From: Datisca glomerata
Taxonomy: Eukaryota; Streptophyta; Magnoliopsida; Cucurbitales; Datiscaceae
DNA length: 64,000 bases
Assembly (NCBI GenBank): GCA_003255025.1
Contig: QANY01000261.1
Coordinates: 1,178,001-1,242,000, forward strand
Reading direction: 5' to 3'
A model generated the notes under the pieces. That model was not told where the DNA came from and did not search any database. It worked only from the letters and a program-made list of their open reading frames with translations. The position numbers were made by a program, and so were the translations under genes. Positions within the stretch are counted from its first letter, which is position 1, and every line of letters starts with the position of its first letter. Positions 42,904 to 55,180 of the stretch are shown here, piece after piece.

Positions 42904-44756
42904 CTTTTATTTGCAAAAGTTGCTGGACTAAAGAGTCATCTTCCTGGTATTCCCTTCAGACGATTCTATTGTAAGTATCTTTGCATCCAACAACTTTTGC
43001 ACTTCCATTTTAAAATCACCACATTCCTTAATTGTATGCCCCGTCACATTCTTATGAAACAAACAATTGAAGTCATGCATATGCTCCCTACAAACACCAT
43101 CATCCTCTGAGCGTGTTGGGTAGGTGTACCCTGCTCTAGAAAGAAGATGGAAAAGTTTTTTCATTGACGTGCTCACATCTTCCACGTCCCTCTTTTCATA
43201 TGAAAAATATTCCTCAATTGCATTTACGGCAGGATTTCCATGATTTGGTAGAGGGTTGGAATTGATATCAGGATTCCCATTAGCCTTTTTGAAATTCAAC
43301 CATCCATCCTTGATCAGTGCTTGTACTCTACTTTTTAATGCCGTGCAATTCTCAGTCGAATGTCCCACTGCCCCAGCATGATAATCACAGCGAGCAGTCG
43401 GATCATACCACATTGGGTATGATGGTTGTAGAGGTTCATAAGGAATTAGCACCAATTAATTATTCCGTATCAATTGAGGTAAGAGTTCTGTATATGGCAT
43501 GGGGATTGGATCATATTGGATAAAACGTTGATTATTTTTATTTCCCCTTAGAGGCTGATTAGCCTGACCAACATTTTCCTGGTGAGTCGGTGGTCTAAAA
43601 CCTGGTCTCGGGTTGTTTTGAAATGCTGATTGTTGAGAGTGATAATTGTATAAATTTGTGAGGTATTTGCCACATATGAAGTCACAGATTTGGGCCCCTC
43701 ACTATACTTTGGAAATCTTGATCCCGGGTTCACAGCTTGTGATGGGTACCTGGAATTGATCATATGTACATCCCCTTGTTTTTGCTTCAATGGAGGCCCT
43801 TTTTTTGCTGATGACGTATCTGATATGATTTCCAAAATTCTTCCATTCTTTATCATGTATTCAATCCTTTCACCGATCACTATTATGTCAGAGAAGTTAT
43901 TTGAAGCGTTTCCAATCATCTTGTCATAGAATGGAGCTCTCAACGTGTTAATAAACATTCCAGCCATCTCCTTGTCCAACAATGGGGGGTGTATCTGAGC
44001 AGCTAATTCTCTCTACCATTGTGCATATTTTTTAAAGCCTTCTGTGGGCTTTTTCTCCATCCTTTGTAAGTCCAAACGATCAGGGGCTATGTCTATGTTG
44101 TACTTATATTGTCTTAAAAAAGCATCTGCTAGATCTTTCCACCTCCGAATATGTTGGTTATCCAATTGGATATACCAACGAGATGCGGCCCCCATCAGGC
44201 TATCTTGAAAGAACTAAATCAGCAGCTTATCATCATTTACACAAGCGCCATTCTTCTGCAGTACATAATAAGGTGACTTCTGGGGCACGTACTACCATCG
44301 TATTTTTCAAACTTAGGTAGTTTGAATTTATGTGGGACGTTCACATCAGTGACCAAACATAGTTGGGTGGCATCAATGGTACGATATACATCAGATCCTT
44401 CAATAACACGTAATCTCTCCTCGAGAAAGTCCAATTTGTCTTTCGATCGTGGGTCGTCACTTGACTTGGTAATAGGCTTCTGCATCTTTGGGTCATCAAC
44501 ACCGGTTATGATGATTGGCTCATTAACGAGTTCGCCTTGTGGAGTGAAAGCTTGGTTGTGACCACATGCCATTGCTGATGGGTTGTACCCAATTTTCCCT
44601 GTCTGCATTCTTTCCTAGACATTTGGAAATGGATGATGCTGGATATTTATTGGTGGTGAAGCATGCTAAAACTGGTCAACCTGATGACGTTGATAGGTTG
44701 GAGTGAACCGATGAGGGTAAAGTGGAGTATCGTTTGGTAGTTGATTTTGTGATGAT
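42904..44756 (-). pseudogene. Gag of element 2 (broken)
   Basis: Pieces on the minus strand: 44608-44237 (HKFKLPKFEKYDGSTCPRSH), 44195-44013 (IRRWKDLADAFLRQYKYN), 43982-43548 (MFINTLRAPFYDKMIGNASN, IVIGERIEYMIKNGRI) and 43455-42928 with zinc-knuckle-like CDYHAGAVGHSTENC. A short duplication of about 75 bp occurs near 42860-42985 (CTAAAGAGTCATCTTCCTGG occurs twice). Stops near 44230 and 44010 and a frameshift near 43545. The first part of gag, with its ATG, is in the inverted block 44757-45405. Confidence 0.85.
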
Positions 44757-45405
44757 TGAAAACAAATGATTCTAAAGAATTATTGAAAGTCATAGCAAGC
44801 CTTGAGCACCAAGTTAGAGCTTATCAGAACGTGGCAGAGAAGTTGGCAAGAAACAATGATGTTAATGTCCATATACTGAGATATGATTATCAGTTGCTAC
44901 AACAAGAGTACAACTCGATTCGACAACGATCTGGGTAGGCTGTGGAATGGCTTAAAGGCATGGCTGTGAGAGCAGGCAATTTGGTGGAACAAGCTTCATT
45001 TTTTAAGAGAAATATCTTGCCCATCCATCCCATTGGGGAGAACTTGTCTAAGTTTTTGGAAGAAGTCAACCGAGATTTGGGTCATTTTGATCATTTTGTA
45101 TAAACTCATATTATGAAGTAATGTAATTGACTTTTCTACATACTCAAATGTAATGGATGGCTCTACTAATTGAATGAAATTGATCACTTTAGAACTTTCA
45201 CTTTGCGCAGTATCATTTCTCATGTATAAATTTACTCTCATTATTTCTTTTTTTTATTAGCAAAAAATCTACATCTCATTGCTTTATTTTTATTTATTTT
45301 AAAGAAATCTACCAAAGATAGCCCGACAACTTCGACATCCCTATCGAACTTGAGCTCAAGTTAGGGTCATGGACGAGCAAGAAAAAGAGCAATCGCAAGA
45401 GGAGT
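44757..45405 (+). pseudogene. Inverted block of element 2: ORF1 C-terminus, spacer and gag start
   Basis: On the plus strand, opposite to the rest of the element: NDSKELLKVIASLEHQVRAY (ORF1 coiled coil), AVEWLKGMAVRAGNLVEQAS, the ORF1 stop near 45103, the spacer, and the gag start ATG at 45369 (MDEQEKEQSQE). Borders: 44756/44757 joins to antisense gag (GATTTTGTGATGATTGA), and 45405 joins to antisense ORF1 (GTCTTCTTAACTTTCTG). About 100 bp of gag present in element 1 are missing, so this is an inversion with a deletion. Confidence 0.88.
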
Positions 45406-45407
45406 CT

Positions 45408-47174
45408 TCTTAACTTTCTGATTCTCTAAATCAACTTGCAAATTATCAACGATTTGTCGTAATGCTCAACTCAACGATGTACGCATTTTTCTTATCAACA
45501 GTTCCCTTCACCTCTTCTAGAATTTCTCGTACCAGTTTATTTTTCCTCTCTAACTTCACGATTTGATCTTCTTGTTCGTAGATTACCCCTCGCAAGTTCT
45601 CATTGTCTTCCGCCATCTTTCTAATTTTGTTGCTCAATTAGCGAGTGTCATTTCCCAACTCTGAGTTTTTTCGCTTTAAAGATGCCCGATCCTCAACCTT
45701 ATTTCTTAACTCTTTGAGTCGTTCTTCAGCTTCGATTCTGTGTTTCTCAGACAAAATCACTTCGACTGCTTGTCATCTGTTTTCTTCCAAGAGGGCTAGA
45801 ACTTTTTGCCGCTCCTCATATAACTCATCTACCTCCTCCTTTTTAGCAATCTTTTGATGAACTTCCAGTGATTTGGCTGATGGTACATCCTCAACTGGTA
45901 AGGCAATGATAACTTTGTTTCTACTCTCAAGCCATGCTTCATACTCCTTTGTGGAGTTCATGCGATTCTTCTTATTTCGCATCCTTCTTGTTATTTTCCA
46001 AGCTCCAATCAGCTGCTGCAGTTTTTGTTCAATTTCTTGAGAATCGTAACTAACTTCAATATCCTTCAATGCATGCGTGGTGAGGACAAACTGTCTCATG
46101 TATAATTGACGGAGTGCTATTAGCGAAACATAACTAGTACAACCCCATGGTCCCGGGAGCGGAACCCATTGAAAATCACCAAATCTGTAGATCATTGGTG
46201 TTAACGGCATCCAATGGGCTTTCCAAATAACATCCTCACCTTTTAACTTGGATAGGTATGAGAGCCAAGCACCTTTTGTGGGAAACTGCGGATTCCATTT
46301 GGCCATTCCAAATTCTGCAATAGGGATCCTCGTCTTCATCCATAAACTTGAGAACTTAACTTGAGGACATTTGAAATCTAGCGGACATCTAAGATGGCTG
46401 AGAATCCAAATACACAAAAGAGTTAAGAGTCGATGAACTTTCCTTTTCAGACACCCAGATGTGATTCAAAGAACGGATAGTCTCAGTGAGAATTGAGATA
46501 ACAGGGTTAACACCATGTTCGACTTGAAGGAAAATTTTTATCACTTTATCATCCATATAACCTTGGATCTTTGGAAATAACACAGTGCCATCAATACACA
46601 GAGCATAAAGAGTCATGCCCTTATCCTCCTTCAAGAAATTTTGGGTGAGATCTAGGAGGTAATCCAACGGCATTCACTCATTTCCCCCTTTAATTTTCAA
46701 CATTTTCTCAATCTTAGATGCATGGACAGTACCCAAGAGCTTAGACAAAGCTCTATTCAACGTGAGCTTTTTGTCATAGTTATAAACTTTATCTGCATTT
46801 TGCAACGGGACATTCAGTAGTGCTTGATATTCTTCAATTGTGGGAGTAAGATCTATTATTCCGAAGGTGAAACATCTATAATGAGGGTCCCAGAAATGCA
46901 TTAAAGCTTCAAGGACGGGATCGTTGACTACAATATACAACAGATAAGCTATGTGACCATATTTTCTGACAAACAAACTTTTCTGCTCTGGTGAAAAATC
47001 CTCCCATATCTTCTTCATCCCCTCCAAGTCAATACGTGAGAACTCCATCTTAGTGATTGATGGTAGAAGAACAACGTCTTCCATTTTCAAACAATCTCCT
47101 TTATGTTTCTGCGACTCCTCTGACCATTGGGCTACCGTAACTTGATCTTCTATCACACTCGAAGTGAAAGTCAT
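45408..47174 (-). pseudogene. ORF1 (DUF7745-like plus coiled coil) of element 2
   Basis: Start at 47174 (MTFTSSVIEDQVTVAQW); element 1 starts at a later Met. The first piece (47174-46674) keeps the domain best: LFVRKYGHIAYLLYIVVND, ALMHFWDPHYRCFTFGIIDL and TPTIEEYQALLNVPLQ. A stop and shift near 46673 lead to LDYLLDLTQNFLKEDKG. Another shift near 46400 leads to 46417-45773 (MAKWNPQFPTKGAW, WKAHWMPLTPMIYRFGDFQW, VPLPGPWGCTSY). A coiled coil follows to 45446. The extreme C-terminus sits in the inverted block. Three or more breaks. Function of this Ogre-specific protein is unknown. Confidence 0.82.
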
Positions 47175-47798
47175 GGTCTCTAAAATATGAATGAATTGAA
47201 TACCTTTTTACAATCCCTATTACGTAGCATGATGCATGTATGCATAATACAAAAATGAAGTTAGAAGTGAAACAATGAAGAAAAGACATGTTTAAGTGAC
47301 ACAAGACATATATACATGCACAAAATTGATCATGATATCATATTTCAGCAGAAATCAAACGTTGGTCATGAGGTGGGATCTAAAAACATAATACATGTGT
47401 GGTTGGGCTCTAAAAATCTCTTAAAGGCTCCCAGGTTGTCCACATTGTTATCTGAACAGAGTAACAGGGGCCCTCAAACGGTATCCCAAAATGGTCGATC
47501 TGAGTGAGAACTTTCGTGAGCCTGCAGGGGAACCTAGTTCCACGAAGACATTCCACTACTCATTCTCGCTAATCCTAAAGGAAAAGCCCGGGTATAGGGT
47601 TAGTGTATATGTGTGAAAGTAGAAACCATGTAAAGAAATATACTTCGTAAAAAAACTTATGTACAACTACAGTCACGAATTAGAAAAAAAAAACAATAAA
47701 TCATATAAACAAACCTAGAACCAATACAAAATGATAGCATATGATGAAATTTTGGCTTGACTCTCTATTGATCTAATGATGGTTAGACCAATTATTTG
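47175..47798 (-). other. Conserved untranslated leader of element 2
   Basis: Matches 8875-9501. The part at 47400-47610 is nearly the same sequence, including the CTGTTACTCTGTT hairpin region and CCCGGGTATAGGG (plus strand AAGCCCGGGTATAGGG). No gene. Confidence 0.6.
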
Positions 47799-47816
47799 TC
47801 CCTAGCAGAGTCGCCA
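47799..47816 (-). other. Primer binding site of element 2
   Basis: TGGCGACTCTGCTAGGGA on the minus strand, three bases after the 5' LTR end. Confidence 0.78.
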
Positions 47817-47819
47817 AGC

Positions 47820-49422
47820 TGTCGCAACGTGCGCGATATGAAGCGGCGATTAAAAAAATCATTTTTTGAAGGAAAAAGAAATTTAGACTCACCACAAATC
47901 ATTTTAAGGTGTGATTGGTCACCCAATTTTAACATAAAAATTTTGGTCTACGAAAACTCAAAGTTGTTTCGGGAGACGTTTGTGTGTGGGAAAGGTATTA
48001 GCACCCCACAACACCCATTATAAAATGGTTACCAAATTTAATCAAATGCTATCCAATTTTTTATTTTAAGGAAAATGTTAAAGGGATTCATTTTTTAATG
48101 TCCCATTTGATGGATTTTGTATCATAAAAATGAACAAAATAAATTACTTTTAATGGGTGGTTCAAAGACCATTGAAAAATTATTTTTTGTATTCTTATAT
48201 CCTTTTAAATCAAAATATTATTAGAGTTATTCTCGGTATCACAGGAATGACTCCTCATTAAAGAAGTGTCACTAAAGAAAATCCATAAAACTTTCAAAAT
48301 AAAATAATTTTTGTTTGGGATATAAATATACCATTTTTATTGGACTACTTAGTTCACTAATTACCACTTTTCCTTTCTTCCTTCATTGCTAGGAATGATC
48401 ATGGATGGTAACTAGTTTAAACAATTGTCACTAAAGAAAATCCATAAAAAATTCAAAATAAAATAATTTTTGTTTGGGATATAAATATACCATTTTTTTG
48501 TTGGACTACTTAGTTCACCAATTACCATTTTTCCTTTCTTCCTTCATCGCTGGGAATGATCATGGATGATAACTAGTTTAAAAAAGTGTCACAAAAAATG
48601 ATGGTCAAAAAAATTAAAAAGAAGAGAAGAGAAAATTTGTAAGAACATAAAAAAAAAAAATCAAAGGCTTAAAATATTTGCATAATCTTGTATATAGCTT
48701 TTACTCTCTATTTTATACATTTTTATGTATGAGATATAATCATAGGAGATCTTTTCATCAAATGTACACTTTCAACCCATTAAATAGTTGAGTCACATTG
48801 AGTTAATTTTACACCCCTCAAAATTTTATCTTCATTCTCATTGACTGAGTTGATGGCAAAAAAAAATCTCATCATCAAACTTGTAGAGAGATAAACAATA
48901 TATGAAAGAAAAACTTAAGATTAAAAGTAGGAGAAATGATAAAGAATGAGCAAACAAACCTATTAATGGAAGATGAAACAAAGAAATATCAAATACATGA
49001 GTATGAAAAATAGAGATGATTAATTAGAATGAACAAAATATATTGTAAGTTAAAATGTAAGAGATTTGAACTATTTTGATAAAAAGAAAATGAGAAGATG
49101 GAAGATGAATAGAAATGAAAACTTACATTCTTTCTCTTTTTCACTATTTTCTCAAAACCTCTCTTTCTCTCTCTTCCTCACTCTCCCCCAAATCTCCCCT
49201 TTCAAGTGAACTCCCCTCTATTTATAGGCAAAATTAGGGTTTGTCTTTTTTACTTTTAGTCTTTTTTGGCTCACTTTTTACTTTTTAGTCCTTGGACAAC
49301 TTTTCTTATTTTAGTATTGGACTAGTTTTCAAATTATACATATAGTCTTAGACTATTATATGAGCTAAAATATAAAGTATGTATATGTAATATATTAGAC
49401 CGAACAAAATACGGTAGCTACA
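47820..49422 (-). repeat. 5' LTR of element 2, with internal deletion
   Basis: On the minus strand it starts TGTAGCTACCGTATTTTG (49422) and ends GTTGCGACA (47820), 1.60 kb. Compared with the 3' LTR, about 1 kb is missing at about 48255 (GGAATGACTCCTCA joined to TTAAAGAAGTGTCAC), removing the palindromic module and part of the 160-bp array. TATA box antisense at 49219-49226. The right flank ttacc completes the target duplication. Confidence 0.92.
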
Positions 49423-49830
49423 TTACCAAATCCTTGAAGGTGCCTAACCCCTAACTTTGATTTTTAAAATACATTACAAAGTAACGAAAATCAATATGAA
49501 GCCATCAATAGGAGTCTAAAAAATCAAACCCTATTGATTCAATCTAACCAAAGTAATGTAAATATTAGAATCCCTAAAACTATTAGGTGGTCTGATATTA
49601 CTTTGCCTACAAATTGGTTTTTAACCAATGAAATCCAACCCACTCCAATTCAACACCCAATTGAAGATATTGATTTTATCCAGCAGTACATGGATGGTAC
49701 TATTAAAATTAATTTCCAATCTTCCAGTTCTAATCCTCAAATTAGGGAGTTTAGCTAGTCTAGCACTCCTAAAAGTTCATTTCCTGAATCCATTGTCAAT
49801 AATAGTCAAATCTTAGAATCCAACAATTGG
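49423..49830 (+). pseudogene. EPRV movement protein, C-terminal part
   Basis: Resumes after element 2 in the frame left at 30835. Recognizable pieces are FKIHYKVTKINMKPS (about 49462) and IPKTIRWSDITLPTNWFLTN (from 49567), typical of the C-terminal half of Petuvirus-type movement proteins. DFIQQYMDGTIKINFQ follows. In-frame stops occur early (around 49450 and 49515). Confidence 0.78.
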
Positions 49831-50600
49831 AACTAGAATTAAAAAATTTGAAAATAAAAAATTTAAGACTTAAAGGCATAGCCACACATTTTCAAGTCAG
49901 TCAGTCAATCTTTGATAATAAAAGTGAATAATCTAACGAAATTGAATCACCAACTGAATCTGATTTTCAAGGAACCTTGCCTCTTTTAAATCCTCAACTT
50001 TTAGTTTTAAATTTATCCACCCTAATCCAACAATACAAGCCTGATTGTGAGGGTCTAACCTAACACATGAATGACCCATCAATCTCAATAGATGAAATTG
50101 TTTTAGGAGAGATATAATATGTATCAAAGAAAAATTATAATTCTTGAATGGAAGGCGTTCATGCTAGAATTTAGAGTTGATATGTTTTTCCTTGATAATA
50201 TCGAGGGTATTTATGAAAAGTATATTAAAGTCAACTCTTAGACCAAATGGGTCAGGGAAGACTCTAGTTGGGTGACTACTAACTATCCCCAACCTGAAAA
50301 GATTATAATTAATCATAAAAATTCTTTAATCACTACTTCTGCTTTAAGATTTCACAGGAAGAAGAACCAAATAAAAAAGGTTGTTGAACAACTAAATTAC
50401 ACTAATCAAAGTTTAATAGCAATAGAAAAACAATCAGATAAAATTGAGAATAAGGTTGATGATCTCCATGAGCCTAAACCTAATGAATCCCTTAAATAAA
50501 CTCCTTTAATAAATCTTTCAGATAAAACAACCTTAAATATTCTCCCCTCTATAAAATGCTTCAAAAATTGAAGAATAAATCTATTGAGTCATCTTCTTAT
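49831..50600 (+). pseudogene. EPRV linker between movement and coat regions
   Basis: Broken frames rich in Leu, Lys, Glu and Asn with heptad character. MEWKAFMLEFRVDMF-like sequence lies near 50150 and WVTTNYPQPEKIIINHKNS near 50270. SLIAIEKQSDKIENKVDDLH is a short coiled coil near 50410-50470. Coiled coils precede the coat domain in several caulimovirids. No precise function assigned. Confidence 0.55.
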
Positions 50601-51600
50601 GTTAAGGTGATTAACCAAAATAGTAGTTTTGAATCAGAAAGTCATAGGTCAGATTCCACCTATGAATCATCCATAATTCATGAATCTTTAACCATTCACA
50701 ATTTGAAGAAAAAATTAAAAATTTAGAAACTAATAAACTAGAAAGGAAGTGGCATAAAAATCATATTCCTCTAGATATTTAAATTACTAAATCTTCTTTA
50801 GTTAATCAATTTTCTTTCTCTACAGAAAAATTATATGAATTAAATATTGATGCACTTTTAGAACATGAAGTCCTCAATAAATTACATCATATGGCTGTGG
50901 TAGCCAACAGTTCATCACCACATACAATTTGCCTCACAATGATGTACACAAAATTTTTAGTTATATGATTCACAGAATGCTTCATTCCTGGTGGGAGAAA
51001 CATCTCACTGAAGAATCTAAAAATACAATCCTTATAGCAATAAATATTGATGCTGAAGGAACTCCAATCCTTGGAGAGGATCAGGAAACAATGCCTCATG
51101 TCATTAATACAATCTTCTACATAATAATTGGACATTTCATTAGAATGTCAGGTAATATTACTTCGCGTATCCATGATCAATTAACTGATGTTATGTGTCC
51201 TACCCTAAGTGACTTTGATTGGTACAAAAACATAATTTTGTCTAGAGTAATGTCCAAGGATGAGAACAATCAGCCTTTTGGAAAGAAAAATTCATAATTA
51301 ACTTACCAAATTTATTTACCCACAAAATTAGAATAGTCCTTAATGATGACCTAGGAAATATTGACTATAATAATTTCACCTACAATATAATTATCACTAT
51401 AATACAAAATGAAGGTCTAAGAATGTGTATAAACATGAAAATTGGCAAACAAATTAAAAAGGAAAAGAAAACTGCCAAATATGAATTAGGTAATTTCTGT
51501 GTGTATTATGGATTAGCTGCTATTGCTCCTTCCCAAAACAATAGGAAAAATTTGCATATTAATCCTAAAAGAATTCATTAAACATTATAGGAGAAAATTC
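50601..51600 (+). pseudogene. EPRV coat protein region
   Basis: Core at 50929-51297, open for 122 codons: MLHSWWEKHLTEESKNTILI, INTIFYIIIGHFIRMSGNIT, RIHDQLTDVMCPTLSDFDWY and LSRVMSKDE. Then DYNNFTYNIIITIIQNEGLR and AKYELGNFCVYYGL, in another frame (51350-51560). These blocks belong to the caulimovirid coat (gag-like) protein. Frame breaks near 50905, 51297 and 51580. Confidence 0.78.
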
Positions 51601-52020
51601 CACAAAAACGAAAATAAAAATTTTGACAAATACTTTTCTGAGAATAAAAATTATTGAAGAAGAAAATTCAATAAAAAATTTGTTGATAAAAGTAAAGTCA
51701 AGTGTTTCATGTGTAGCAAAAATGGTCATTTTTCTAACACTTGTCAAGTTAAATATGAAATTAATCAATTAAAGATCTCTGAAGAACATAAACAAGATTT
51801 GTTTAGAATTATAGAATCTATTGATTACTTTGAAAGTAGTAGTGATTTAGAAGAATTTGAATCCTCAGAATTTGAAGAATTAAACTCTTCAAGCTCTGAC
51901 AATAATTCTCCAAACATCTCTATGGAATGTAAGGATAGATACTGTCAGAAAATTGTTAACGTTTTAAATAAAAATGAAGAACAAGAAAATATTTTATTAA
52001 ATTAAATTAGTAAAATTGAA
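51601..52020 (+). pseudogene. EPRV zinc knuckle and acidic tail of coat protein
   Basis: CFMCSKNGHFSNTC (about 51706-51747) is a C-x2-C-x4-H-x4-C zinc knuckle that binds viral nucleic acid. A Ser/Glu-rich acidic tail follows (SSDLEEFESSEFEELNSSSS). This order closes the coat protein of caulimovirids. The upstream frame is shifted. Confidence 0.85.
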
Positions 52021-52399
52021 AATTCTAATTAAAACAAGAATATCTTGAAAGACTTATGAAGGTAATTCAAAAGAAAGAAAATTCTAAGTCTAATAATAAT
52101 AATGCAAGCCTCTCACAATCTCTTGAAAAATTCAACAAAATTAGAGGAAAAGAAAAAGAAGTTAGTCTACAAGAACTTCAAATAGAAATAAAAAATATGA
52201 AAAATGAAATAAAATAATTTAAAGATTCAAACAAAGAAATAACAAAAGAATTCATTTTTAAAACGAATAGAGAATTTTATTAAAAATCATGAATCTAGTG
52301 AACTATAGAACCTAGTAAGTCCCCCAGTTTCTGATAATGAGATTGAATAACCTATTGTCAACAATCAAGATGATGTTAACTTCATTCAAATCCTTAATC
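52021..52399 (+). pseudogene. EPRV coat-protease spacer
   Basis: Lys/Asn/Glu-rich broken frames with coiled-coil character (for example LEIKNMKNEIK region near 52190). It leads into the protease. Nothing more specific can be said. Confidence 0.45.
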
Positions 52400-52835
52400 G
52401 CATCAAATTAAAAAAGTGACACATAATGGTCAAAATAATAATCAAAGATTTTGATATCACTTCAATGGCACTTATTGATTCAGGAGCTGATTTGAATTGT
52501 ATGCAGGAAGGATTCATTCCTACCAAGTACTTCAAGAAGATAAATGAATCTTTGCCTCTACAAGTGGTACTAGAGTGCATATCAGTTATGAAATCCATAA
52601 AGTTCATATTTGCCAAGACAATGTATGTTTTAAAACATCATTCGTTTTAGTAAAAAATATGACAGACAAAATTATTTTTGGTTTACCATTCATTTTTCTA
52701 TTATATCCCTCTACAACAGAGCATGATGAGATAATTACTTATCCCATGGATAAACCTGTCAAATTCAAATTTCTTTCTTTTTCTCACAATGAGAAATTGA
52801 AAACTTCAAACCAAAATTCTATTTTAAAACTCTAA
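52400..52835 (+). pseudogene. EPRV aspartic protease
   Basis: MVKIIIKDFDITSMALIDSG, with the catalytic DSGA motif (DSGADLNCMQEGFIP) at about 52477-52525. The second half, in another frame (52575-52835), has CFKTSFVLVKNMTDKIIFGL and PFIFLLYP. The protease processes the viral polyprotein. A frameshift near 52585 splits it, but the active-site triad is intact. Confidence 0.82.
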
Positions 52836-52859
52836 ACTTAAATTCTTGTAAAGAAAAAC

Positions 52860-53440
52860 AATTATATTTTCTATAAGATGAAATAAAATTCAAAAGAATT
52901 GAAGACGATCTTCAAAATCATGCTCTTCAAAAACAAATTAAACAAAAAAATTGTAAAGAATTATGTGCTGATATGAAATCTGGATTTTGGCAAATCCAGA
53001 TGAATGAGAATGAAAATACAAAGCTGCATTTGGTCATTACAAATGGAATGTAATGCTTTTTGGACTTAAGAATGCTCCGAGTGAATTCCAAAAAATATTT
53101 CAACCAATATACTAATTCCCCAATTGTTCACGTTAATGATATTCTTACTTTCTATAAATCTATTGATCAAAGCAGGAATTATCTTAAATTATTTGCCAAG
53201 ATAATAAAACAAGATAATAAATTATTTCAATCTAAGATTAGATTTCCACGATTTGAAATTTATTATTCCATTTTTAAAGCAATTAATCAAATCATACAAT
53301 TTGCTTTATTAAATCAAGAATTTCTTTTAAAAATTGATTGTAAATCTGCAAAACATATTTAGGAAAAAAGATGTAAAGACATTGTTCCAAACAAAATTTT
53401 TCCAAGTAACAGTCAAATTTTATCAATTTTGAATTCAAAA
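52860..53440 (+). pseudogene. EPRV reverse transcriptase/RNase H remnant
   Basis: ADMKSGFWQIQMNENEN (about 52966) is the RT segment with the first catalytic Asp. LKNAPSEFQK follows in a shifted frame near 53065. The YxDD box is degraded to HVND (within IVHVNDILTFYKSIDQ, 53119-53166). Then the sequence jumps to FLLKIDCKSAKHI, an RNase H motif (about 53318-53355). Parts of the palm, thumb and RNase H are deleted. Clearly inactive. Confidence 0.82.
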
Positions 53441-55180
53441 TTGAATTTATTCAAGACATTAATAATTAAATTTCTGACTTCCTTACTCGTAAATTTTTAT
53501 AGGAAATCATTTCAAGATTCTGCCATGACAGAATTTGAAAATTCTAACCTACTAGATTATGAGAAGGTAAAAACCAGAATATTCAAATAAAATTCAGTCA
53601 AAATAAAAAATTCAATGGTAGGGCAGCTGCTTTTTGCTCAAAATTCACATTCATTAATTATGGTCATAATCGATTTGAATATCCAAGAAATGCATGGATA
53701 GATGAATTGGATAAAATTTTAGAAGAAGTTGGGTTGAAACATGACTTCAATGCAGCACTAATTGAATGGTATGAGAAATGTGAAAAATAGGTTTTCACAA
53801 AGCTAATGAAATCTGTTATGATAACAGAAAAATTTTAACTGTGAATCTATCGGGACAAGCAAATTTTAAAATTGAATTTTCAGAAAAGTAGTCAAAGAAT
53901 TTATGATACTGGAAGGAATTTTCTTCGTCATGCTTGATGGATTTCAAAAAATTCATAGGCATGTTGTGGAATCCCCAACTAAAAGAATCAGTATCACTTT
54001 TTGAAATCTTGTGTTGTTGATGAATGGTTCGATTATAGAAAATCTTCGACTCCACAATTGGCCCTTAAGGCCAAATTAAAGAGGAGTCTTCCACTCCCAA
54101 ACAAATTCAATTAAGAATACTTGGGTCCATCGGACCCAACTACCAGTCAGCCTTGGTCAACCAATTTGACTCACTCTCAATTACTCAACCTTTTGATGCA
54201 CAATTGGTCAATCAACCAATTACAAAATATGGATAATCATCCCCTTATTTCAAAAAAATCCCTTCTAAAAATATATTTCATATTGAGCCTCCATTTGCTC
54301 ATTTGAAAGATCCTGTTGAAATAGCAAAAGCCTATTTTATTCAAGACTTCCACTTTGTCCTTGGTCACAAGGACAAAAATCTTAGTTTCTACAGAGATAT
54401 TCTCTTAGAAACAAAATCTGTTAATATTAGCCCAATCAAAAATTCTGAAGGAATGGAAAAGTTATTATAACCATAAAAGAATGGAAAAATCCATCATTCA
54501 AGTCTAAAAATTCTTTTAAATAAAAAATAATATAATTATGTTGATTATATTGATGCTTGGCACATGATTTTCCTGTATCAAAATAATGAATTTTGATAAA
54601 AAAAATTAAAATTAATTTTTCAAAATAGTTCTTAAGATGGTGGTCCATCAATGACCATGTCTTTGAATATTCTAATTGATTCTCAACAAAGTTTTAATTT
54701 ATTTCTAAAAATATACAAACCCTCATCAATTAAGGTTTCTTTTCCCCAATTACTCTACTTTACAAATAAATACAAAATACCCTGGATTTTAAAATGATAA
54801 TACTCAGTCGAAGATGAAATTCTCTTCAAAAAGTATTATGTTAAATGATGGGATAAATCCAATACTTAAAAAATCATTGCCTCCATTAACTAGGAACTTG
54901 TAAATAACCACCCTCAATTAAAATCACAAAAAAATCATTTTACCTAGGCTCTATTAAAAATTAATGAGCCCATTAGCCTAGATCCACAAATGAAACCATC
55001 CAGTCCAAATTCATCAAAAGAATCAAAACCCGATTACAAACCCTCTTCAAAGGGAAAATCAAAAGTCACAAAACCTAAATCCAGAATGAAGTAAGAATTA
55101 ATTCAAAAAATGCTTCTCTTCTTGGAAGATAATAATAATTGTGACTCTGAATCATCTGTAGAGTCAAGTCGCCCAACTAA
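53441..55180 (+). pseudogene. EPRV C-terminal/second-ORF region
   Basis: Pieces in several frames: GHNRFEYPRNAWIDELDKIL and EEVGLKHDFNAALIEWYEKC (53660-53785), PPFAHLKDPVEIAKAYFIQD (54290-54345), and a Trp-rich stretch with damaged YIDAW and WW motifs (54540-54660). A Lys/Ser-rich end follows (KPDYKPSSKGKSKV, 55030). I recall such Trp-rich blocks downstream of RNase H in Florendovirus/Petuvirus-like integrants. Function unknown; similar blocks are widespread in plant genomes. Confidence 0.6.

Larger units (their letters stand above)
30836..49422 (-). mobile_element. Element 2: Tat/Ogre-like LTR retrotransposon, 18.6 kb, minus strand
   Basis: Complete and bounded by a perfect 5-bp duplication, ttacc, at 30831-30835 and 49423-49427. 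On the minus strand: 5' LTR 49422-47820, PBS, leader, ORF1, inverted ORF1/gag junction (44757-45405), gag, protease/G-patch, putative intron, RT-RNase H, second RNase H, integrase, tandem repeats, purine tract, 3' LTR 35678-30836. The LTRs differ greatly in length (1.6 against 4.8 kb) because one lost about 1 kb and the other gained a 2.17-kb duplication. It retains long open frames (438, 404 and 378 codons), so it is younger or better kept than element 1. Confidence 0.93.
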
